Below, piece after piece: positions 5,528 to 9,821 of a stretch of DNA of 9,821 nucleotides. Below the pieces are notes generated by a model that saw only the letters and a list, made by a program, of their open reading frames with translations, was not told the origin of the DNA and did not search any database. Both the position numbers and the translations under genes were made by a program. Position 1 is the stretch's first letter, and the number at the start of each line of letters is the position of its first letter. The stretch is from Tidjanibacter sp. (GTDB taxonomy: Bacteria > Bacteroidota > Bacteroidia > Bacteroidales > Rikenellaceae): NCBI GenBank assembly GCA_017628675.1, contig JAGBYS010000053.1:1-9821 (forward strand), in the 5' to 3' direction.

Positions 5528-6922
5528 TTAAAGTTTATCCAAGGCGTCGAACATATTGTTGCGCCTTACATCCTTGTTCCAATTCACCAGGCGGCTATCC
5601 TCATAGACCAGATCCTCGGCATTGGGGTTGATGTCGCCCTTGAGGATATGGGTGCCCTCGCCCTGCAGCTCAGCCATAACCTTATCCCTCACCTGCTCGA
5701 AGGCGGCCATATTCTCCTTCTTGACGGGCTCAACCGAGGTCGAAGGAATCTTCAGGGGGTCGATGGGGGTTCCGTTCTTGTGGATGCGGAAGTCGAGGTG
5801 GGGACCTGTCGAGCCACCCGTGTTGCCCACATAGCAGATGACCTCGCCCTGCTTAACCCTTGTGCCCACATTGATACCCTTGGCATACTTGCTCAGGTGC
5901 ATATAGGTGCTCACATAGCCGTTCGAGTGGGTAATCTTCATATAGTAGCCTGCGCCACCCTTCTCATACTTCTTCACGCTCACCGTACCGTCGGCAATGG
6001 CCACAACGGGGGTGCCCACAGGTGCAGCATAGTCCACACCGTGGTGGGGACGATAGATCTTCTTGATGGGGTGCAGACGACTGTTGGAGAACTTCGATGA
6101 GATGCGGGTGAACTTCAGAGGAGCCTTGAGGAACTGGCGCCTCATACTGCCACCCTTCTCGTCCCAATAGTCGAGCTTGCCGTTCTGCATAAAGGGAATG
6201 GCGTAGTAGTCACGGCCTCCGTGCTTGAAGTAGGCACCATAGACCATACCGATGCCGACCCTCTCGCCCTCGGCGTAGGCCTCATCGTAGATGATGGTGA
6301 AGGTGTCGCCCTCGTGGAGGTGGAAGAAGTCCACGCTCCAGCCGTAGATGTTCTCGATCTCCACTGCCAGGGCTCCGGGGATGTCGTTCGACACGAGTGC
6401 GTTCCAGAGTGAGCTCTCAATGGAGGCCGACACCTTGCGGCGCACATAGGTCTGCTGTTTCTCCTCAATGCGGGCAGTGATTTTGTCGCCCACAAAGTCG
6501 GCGTGGAGCACCTCCAGGCGGTTGATCTCATAGACGAAGTGGGAAGGGGTCCTTGTGCCGAGCGAATCGACGGTCATAAAGAGCGCCCAATTCTTGTCGG
6601 GGCGGATGTTTCGCGCCAGGTCGTAGACATCCTTGGTGCCCTCTGCCAGGCGGTTGATGCGGCTCTGCGAGATGAGGCCGTCGAGCACCGAGGAGAGCAC
6701 TTGGCCCTGCTGGACCACACCCTCGTGAATCTCATATTTGCTGCGATCGTAGCCGTAGAGAAGATCCACCTTGGGCTCCTCCACCACAACCTCTTCCTCC
6801 TCCTTGCCGCCACCCGAGCAGCACTTTACCAGCACCATCACCAGGAGGATGGCTGCGGTTGCAAGAATCATCTTCATCTCGCCTTGTGTCACACGAAGGC
6901 GTTGCTGTATCCCTTTCTTCAT
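5528..6922 (-). CDS. Membrane-anchored M23 (LytM-type) peptidoglycan endopeptidase
   Basis: Predicted zinc endopeptidase cutting peptidoglycan cross-links in the periplasm, 464 residues. Residues 17-34 form a membrane anchor or signal segment, followed by Cys-Cys-Ser-Gly3 and an acidic stretch. Residues about 52-157 form an N-terminal domain resembling the LysM/OapA-like modules of such enzymes (inference). Residues about 158-280 are a linker domain with SASIESSLWNAL and APLKFTRISSKFS. The LytM domain follows: RPHHGVDYAAP with zinc ligands His-293 and Asp-297, YMHLSK with His-342, and GPHLDFRI with His-375 and Asp-377. The last is HLD where the textbook motif is HLH; I recall this as common in Bacteroidota members. 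A 65-residue charged C-terminal extension follows. An alternative start is Met-16 (codon 6877-6875), which would leave a shorter signal-like N-terminus. Genes on both sides run in the same direction. Confidence 0.93.
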   Translation of the reverse strand: MKKGIQQRLRVTQGEMKMILATAAILLVMVLVKCCSGGGKEEEEVVVEEPKVDLLYGYDRSKYEIHEGVVQQGQVLSSVLDGLISQSRINRLAEGTKDVYDLARNIRPDKNWALFMTVDSLGTRTPSHFVYEINRLEVLHADFVGDKITARIEEKQQTYVRRKVSASIESSLWNALVSNDIPGALAVEIENIYGWSVDFFHLHEGDTFTIIYDEAYAEGERVGIGMVYGAYFKHGGRDYYAIPFMQNGKLDYWDEKGGSMRRQFLKAPLKFTRISSKFSNSRLHPIKKIYRPHHGVDYAAPVGTPVVAIADGTVSVKKYEKGGAGYYMKITHSNGYVSTYMHLSKYAKGINVGTRVKQGEVICYVGNTGGSTGPHLDFRIHKNGTPIDPLKIPSTSVEPVKKENMAAFEQVRDKVMAELQGEGTHILKGDINPNAEDLVYEDSRLVNWNKDVRRNNMFDALDKL

Positions 6923-6973
6923 CTCTGTATTTTCTCTCCCTTCCTTCTTTAGCAGTTGGACTTTCTAATAGGA

Positions 6974-7011
6974 GGGTTGCGCTCCAGGCCGTTGGCCACG
7001 GAGCACAACCC
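6974..7011 (-). other. Strong GC-rich hairpin between the M23 paralogue and the M23 gene
   Basis: A 12-base stem pairs 6974-6985 with 7000-7011 with one mismatch. It encloses a second GGCC/GGCC stem (6987-6990 with 6994-6997) around a three-base loop. In the minus-strand RNA it sits just after the stop of the truncated paralogue and about 50 bases before the M23 ATG. No U-tract follows on the minus strand, so a classical intrinsic terminator is unlikely. It could be an attenuator, an RNA-processing barrier or a stability element. Confidence 0.55.
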
Positions 7012-7023
7012 CTTTGTCGTTGA

Positions 7024-7554
7024 TTAAAAATCTTTTGTTTTGCGCTCAACGCTAATGTTGTCGCCCTCGACGCTCACCAGCAGGATATCCTCGCTGTTGA
7101 TGTCATAGACGAAGTATTTGAGCTGGCTCTCGCCCGAGGCGTCGCTATGGCAGAAGGCGGCCCAGTGGTGGCCCACCTGCATCTTTCTGGCCAGGTCGAA
7201 GACACTCTTCGACTTCTCGGCGATGGCCAAGATGTTGCCATACTTGGTGTAGGGCTGGAGGATGTTCACCAGCAGCTGACCCTGCTCGATGTCGCCCTCA
7301 TAGACATAGTATTGGTTGCGGTCGATGCCGTAGAGAAGGTCCACACTCTCCTGGGCGGCCTCCATCTGGGTGGCCTGCTCCTCCTGGGGAGTTGTCGCTG
7401 CGGCGGCTACCACCTCCTCTGTGGCGGGCTTCTCGAGGGTTATCTTCCTGTTTTTGCCTGGGCGGAAGCACAACATTGCTACAATGATGATTGCCGAGAG
7501 GCAGATGACGGGGACCTGCCAGCGGTTACCTCCTTTTTTCTTCTCTTCGCTCAT
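7024..7554 (-). CDS. Membrane-anchored stand-alone paralogue of the M23 peptidase N-terminal domain
   Basis: A 176-residue protein with no catalytic domain. Residues 1-13 are basic and hydrophilic, 14-30 are a single membrane helix, and 31-70 are an Ala/Glu/Gln-rich linker. Residues 71-175 align without gaps to residues 52-156 of the neighbouring M23 peptidase, starting at VDLLYG in both and sharing the DLAR, FVY-IN and GD-I positions; I count about 37% identity. The frame is intact and ends cleanly at the domain boundary, which argues against simple decay of a full-length copy. By analogy with non-catalytic LytM-system regulators it could bind or regulate peptidoglycan enzymes; that is inference. 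It may also be a common companion gene in this lineage that I do not recognise. It lies 101 bases upstream of the M23 gene, with a hairpin between. Confidence 0.78.
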   Translation of the reverse strand: MSEEKKKGGNRWQVPVICLSAIIIVAMLCFRPGKNRKITLEKPATEEVVAAAATTPQEEQATQMEAAQESVDLLYGIDRNQYYVYEGDIEQGQLLVNILQPYTKYGNILAIAEKSKSVFDLARKMQVGHHWAAFCHSDASGESQLKYFVYDINSEDILLVSVEGDNISVERKTKDF

Positions 7555-7575
7555 TGTGTTGTAGTTTTTGAGTTT

Positions 7576-7593
7576 TTCGTGTAATTCGTGTGG
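7576..7593. repeat. Two-copy nine-base direct repeat TTCGTGTNN
   Basis: TTCGTGTAA followed directly by TTCGTGTGG in the gap between the DPP III gene and the next minus-strand gene. It is short and could be chance, but it is one of several tandem repeats in the gaps of this window. Confidence 0.4.
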
Positions 7594-7604
7594 TGTTTCA
7601 GTTT

Positions 7605-7649
7605 GTCGTGTGTGGGTGGGGCGGGATTGTGCGCCCCAACAAACACGAC
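7605..7649 (-). other. Two-part hairpin directly after the DPP III gene
   Basis: An outer seven-base stem (GTCGTGT 7605-7611 with ACACGAC 7643-7649) encloses an inner six-base GC stem (GGGGCG 7618-7623 with CGCCCC 7632-7637) with an eight-base loop. It begins four bases after the DPP III stop. There is no U-run after it on the minus strand, so it is an imperfect terminator at best. It may partly uncouple the DPP III gene from the envelope genes downstream, or protect the mRNA 3' end. Confidence 0.5.
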
Positions 7650-7653
7650 CTGC

Positions 7654-9687
7654 TTAGTTGATGGTGGGCAGGTTGGAGTAGTTCTCCGAGTAGTAGAGCA
7701 TCTGCTCGATGTAGCTCAGGGGGTACTCAATCTTCACATCCACAACCTTGCCATCCTCCTCTACCAGGGTGTAGATGGGGTTGATGAAGCCGCTGTAGGG
7801 TTTGATGTTCAGCGAAGCGTAGCGCTCCAGAACCTCTTTGTGCAGCTCGGGGTCGATCTTCACGGCGTACTTCTCAACGAGTGCCTTGCCGGCCTCGAAG
7901 TCGCCCTCGGACTTGATGCGCTGAACCTCATAGAGCATCTTGCCGAAGAGCTCCCTGAGTTTCTCGAAGTCGTTCACAACAACATAGGTCTTGCCGTCCT
8001 GCTTGATCCACTCGATAACATTCTCCTCCTTGCCCTGCTCATAGCACCACTCGGCGATGAGTTTGCGGTTCTGCATATGGCTCTCAACCACATCCTTGCC
8101 GAGCTCGATGCGCGAGAACTGGGTCATCATACCGTTCATAATGTACTCTGCATACTGAGCCTTGGCAACATCGAACGAGGGAACAAGACCAAGCTCCACG
8201 AGCTTCTCGTCGCCCAGGTAGTAGAGGCCAAATAGGTCGGCACGAGCCTCCTCCAGGGTGGAGCTATACTTGCCGAGCTCGCCGCCCTTCACGCCGGGAG
8301 CCAGCTGACCCGAGCCGTGGCCCAAGCACTCGTGGATGTCGGTGTGGAGGTTGTCGCCAATGGAGCCATACTTATTGATGCGCTCCCTATCCTCTTTGCG
8401 GAGAACGAACTCCTCGTCGAAGCCATTACCCTTTGCGCTCTCAGCATAGGCCTCAGTAATATTGTCGATAGTTACCGATTTGGAGCCGTGCTCTTTGCGG
8501 ATCCAGTCGGCGTTGGGGAGGTTGATACCGATGGGGGTTGCGGGGTAGGCGTCACCTGCGAGGGTTGCGGCGGTGATAACCTTTGCCGACACACCCTTAA
8601 CCTCTGCTTTGCGGAATGCGGGGTTGATGGGTGCGTGGTCCTCAAACCACTGTGCGTTGTCGCTGATGAGCTCGGTACGCCTGGAGGCCTCCACGCTCTT
8701 GAAGTTCACGATGCTCTCCCAAGCACCCTTGCGACCCAGAGGATCACCATAGTCCTCAGTAAATCCATTCACAAAGTCCACGGGGCTGGCGGTATCCTTG
8801 GTCCAAGCGATGTTGAACTCGTCGAACAGGCGGAGGTTACCACTCTTATAGTACTCCACGAGCTTCAGGATGGTCGACTTCTGAGGCTCCTCGGCTACGC
8901 CGGCAGCCTTCTCCAGCCAGTAGACAATCTGCTCCAGAGCCTCGGAGTACATACCGCCCACCTTGTAGGTCTGCTCATAGATTTTGCCATCCTTCTTCAC
9001 GAGCTTGCTGTTAAGACCGTAGGAGATGGGGCGAGGATCGTTGATGGCAGCCATACCGGCATAGAAAGCCTCGGCCTCCTTCTGGGTAAGACCCTCATAG
9101 TAGTTCATAGAGGAAGCCTTGAGCACATCGTCAACGCCTGCCTGCACCAACCTCGAGGGGTAGAGTGCGGGGTCGAACATCACGGGAACGATCACATCCA
9201 ACAGTGCCTCCTTCGAGCCGAAAGCCTCGGTGGGGAAGAGCTCGGTGTTGCTCTTTGCCACCAGCTCGTTCACGAAGTACTCCTCGGTGAACTCGGGAGC
9301 GAACTTGTCGTTGCCGTAGTGGTGGTGGATACCGTTTGCGAACCACACTTTTTTGAGGTACTTCTCAAACTTTGCCCACTCCTCGCACTCCTTGTCGCCC
9401 TGGTAGGAGGTGTAGATAGCCTCGAGGGTGCGACGAACGGCAAGGTTGTACTTGAAGTTCTGGTCGAACATAATATCCCTACCCCACAGAGCAGCCTGAT
9501 TGAGATAGTAGATGAGCTCCTTCTGCTGGAGGGGCAGCTCCTCGAATCCGTGCACCTGGTAGCGGAGTACCTTGATGTCGTCGAACGAGTCGATTTGCCA
9601 CTGGAACTTGTTCTGCTCACCCGAGCAGGAGGTCATAGCAGTTGCCATAAGCGTTGCCATAATTGCGAAAAGTGTAAGTTTTTTCAT
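7654..9687 (-). CDS. Dipeptidyl peptidase III (family M49), predicted lipoprotein
   Basis: Zinc exopeptidase that removes dipeptides from the N-termini of short peptides, 677 residues, near the length I expect for bacterial M49 members. The M49 zinc motif HECLGH (452-457) gives His-452, His-457 and catalytic Glu-453. The second motif EEARAD (479-484) supplies the third ligand, Glu-480; human DPP III has EECRAE there. GDPLGRKGAWE (314-324) and NGIHHHYG (118-125) are further conserved-looking blocks. Residues 1-20 form a signal peptide ending in Met-Thr-Ser before Cys-21, a plausible lipobox, so the protein is probably lipid-anchored in the periplasm or outer membrane rather than cytosolic like animal DPP III. 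The ATG precedes the signal directly and lies about 30 bases from a -7 box. A role in peptide nutrition or turnover of wall/protein fragments is inference. Confidence 0.95.
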   Translation of the reverse strand: MKKLTLFAIMATLMATAMTSCSGEQNKFQWQIDSFDDIKVLRYQVHGFEELPLQQKELIYYLNQAALWGRDIMFDQNFKYNLAVRRTLEAIYTSYQGDKECEEWAKFEKYLKKVWFANGIHHHYGNDKFAPEFTEEYFVNELVAKSNTELFPTEAFGSKEALLDVIVPVMFDPALYPSRLVQAGVDDVLKASSMNYYEGLTQKEAEAFYAGMAAINDPRPISYGLNSKLVKKDGKIYEQTYKVGGMYSEALEQIVYWLEKAAGVAEEPQKSTILKLVEYYKSGNLRLFDEFNIAWTKDTASPVDFVNGFTEDYGDPLGRKGAWESIVNFKSVEASRRTELISDNAQWFEDHAPINPAFRKAEVKGVSAKVITAATLAGDAYPATPIGINLPNADWIRKEHGSKSVTIDNITEAYAESAKGNGFDEEFVLRKEDRERINKYGSIGDNLHTDIHECLGHGSGQLAPGVKGGELGKYSSTLEEARADLFGLYYLGDEKLVELGLVPSFDVAKAQYAEYIMNGMMTQFSRIELGKDVVESHMQNRKLIAEWCYEQGKEENVIEWIKQDGKTYVVVNDFEKLRELFGKMLYEVQRIKSEGDFEAGKALVEKYAVKIDPELHKEVLERYASLNIKPYSGFINPIYTLVEEDGKVVDVKIEYPLSYIEQMLYYSENYSNLPTIN

Positions 9688-9718
9688 TGAGTTTTGGTTT
9701 TGATTTGTCTATTTGGGG

Positions 9719-9726
9719 CAAATATA
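9719..9726 (-). promoter_or_regulatory. Bacteroidota-type -7 promoter element for the DPP III gene
   Basis: On the minus strand these bases read TATATTTG, an exact match to the Bacteroidota -7 consensus TAnnTTTG recognised by their unusual primary sigma factor. It lies 31 bases before the ATG, giving a short leader. No clean TTTG -33 element is present at the usual spacing; that region holds a palindrome instead. It is the only perfect -7 box I found in an intergenic gap of this window. Confidence 0.65.
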
Positions 9727-9743
9727 GGAATAAGTTTTGGAAT

Positions 9744-9762
9744 TTCTATATGAAATATAGAA
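9744..9762. promoter_or_regulatory. Perfect palindrome in the -33 region of the DPP III promoter
   Basis: TTCTATAT and ATATAGAA form an eight-base inverted repeat around GAA. It sits where the -33 element of the DPP III promoter would be expected, so it could be an operator or a cruciform/hairpin. AT-rich palindromes of this size do occur by chance. Confidence 0.4.
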
Positions 9763-9765
9763 GGA

Positions 9766-9800
9766 AGTTGAAAGTTGAGAGTTGAAAGTTGAAAGTTATA
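9766..9800. repeat. Heptad tandem repeat (AGTTGAA)n upstream of the DPP III promoter
   Basis: Five units: AGTTGAA, AGTTGAG, AGTTGAA, AGTTGAA, AGTTATA. It lies just upstream of the DPP III promoter (minus strand) and is followed to the window end by a G/A-rich tract, AGAGGGTCAAAGGGCAAAAA and one more G, resembling the nine-base repeat after ispD. Confidence 0.85.
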
Positions 9801-9821
9801 AGAGGGTCAAAGGGCAAAAAG

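Noticed and set aside
5195..6100. A 301-codon open frame on plus spanning the ispD/M23 junction
   Set aside because: It overlaps two confident genes on the other strand and has shadow-like composition, so no independent coding evidence.
6974..7011. Intrinsic terminator between the two LytM-related genes
   Set aside because: The hairpin is strong, but the minus-strand sequence after it (CTCCTATTAG) has no U-tract, so I kept it as an unspecified RNA structure.
7024..7554. Pseudogene call for the short M23 paralogue
   Set aside because: The frame is intact from anchor to domain end, and the downstream gap is only 101 bases with no remnant of a LytM domain, so a stand-alone domain protein fits better than a recent truncation.
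8317..9690. A 457-codon open frame on plus, antisense to the DPP III gene
   Set aside because: It is an exact shadow of a well-supported M49 gene. Its translation is a low-complexity Val/Leu/Gly/His-rich product with no motifs, as expected from the complementary strand of a GC-biased gene.

Overview
The window looks like the chromosome of a Bacteroidales bacterium, possibly Alistipes or a relative; the genus is inference. The support is: GC-rich genes separated by AT-rich gaps; starts without clear Shine-Dalgarno sequences; a perfect Bacteroidota-type -7 box (TATATTTG) in front of one gene; an OMP_b-brl_2/PorT-like barrel protein; a lipoprotein form of dipeptidyl peptidase III; and an M23 peptidase of the Bacteroidota type. 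I see no phage, plasmid, IS, CRISPR, tRNA or rRNA sequence.

Layout. One gene on the plus strand at the left edge (28-687) encodes a small outer-membrane beta-barrel protein. It converges on a run of nine minus-strand genes that fills the rest of the window. A long symmetrical hairpin at 745-795, T-rich on both sides, probably terminates both directions. In minus-strand transcription order the run is: DPP III lipoprotein (9687-7654); a membrane-anchored protein that is only the N-terminal domain of the next gene's product (7554-7024); an M23 peptidoglycan endopeptidase (6922-5528); ispD (5515-4838); a two-TM protein with a PH-like domain (4784-4266); lpxK (4188-3139); two tandem purine nucleoside phosphorylases (3142-2339 and 2300-1500); and ssb (1457-981).

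How it works together. The middle is an envelope block: peptidoglycan remodelling, isoprenoid precursor synthesis that feeds lipid carriers, and lipid A phosphorylation. It is joined by a 4-base start/stop overlap to purine salvage, then to ssb. Gaps are short (12-101 bases), so long co-transcripts are plausible. Two gaps carry hairpins and one carries repeats, so internal processing or attenuation is possible. The only clear promoter is upstream of the DPP III gene.

Most worth a second look: (1) the downstream phosphorylase copy has Asp where its sister and the well-studied family members have the base-reading Asn, which could change 6-oxo/6-amino purine preference; (2) a catalytically empty tandem paralogue of the M23 peptidase N-domain; (3) several unrelated-looking intergenic tandem repeats that all have a 7-base period and share an AGT(T/C) start, two of them beside an AAAGGG tract and two forming an inverted pair around a possible 27-codon ORF. 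I did not find an obviously new multi-gene system; most of the region is core housekeeping DNA.
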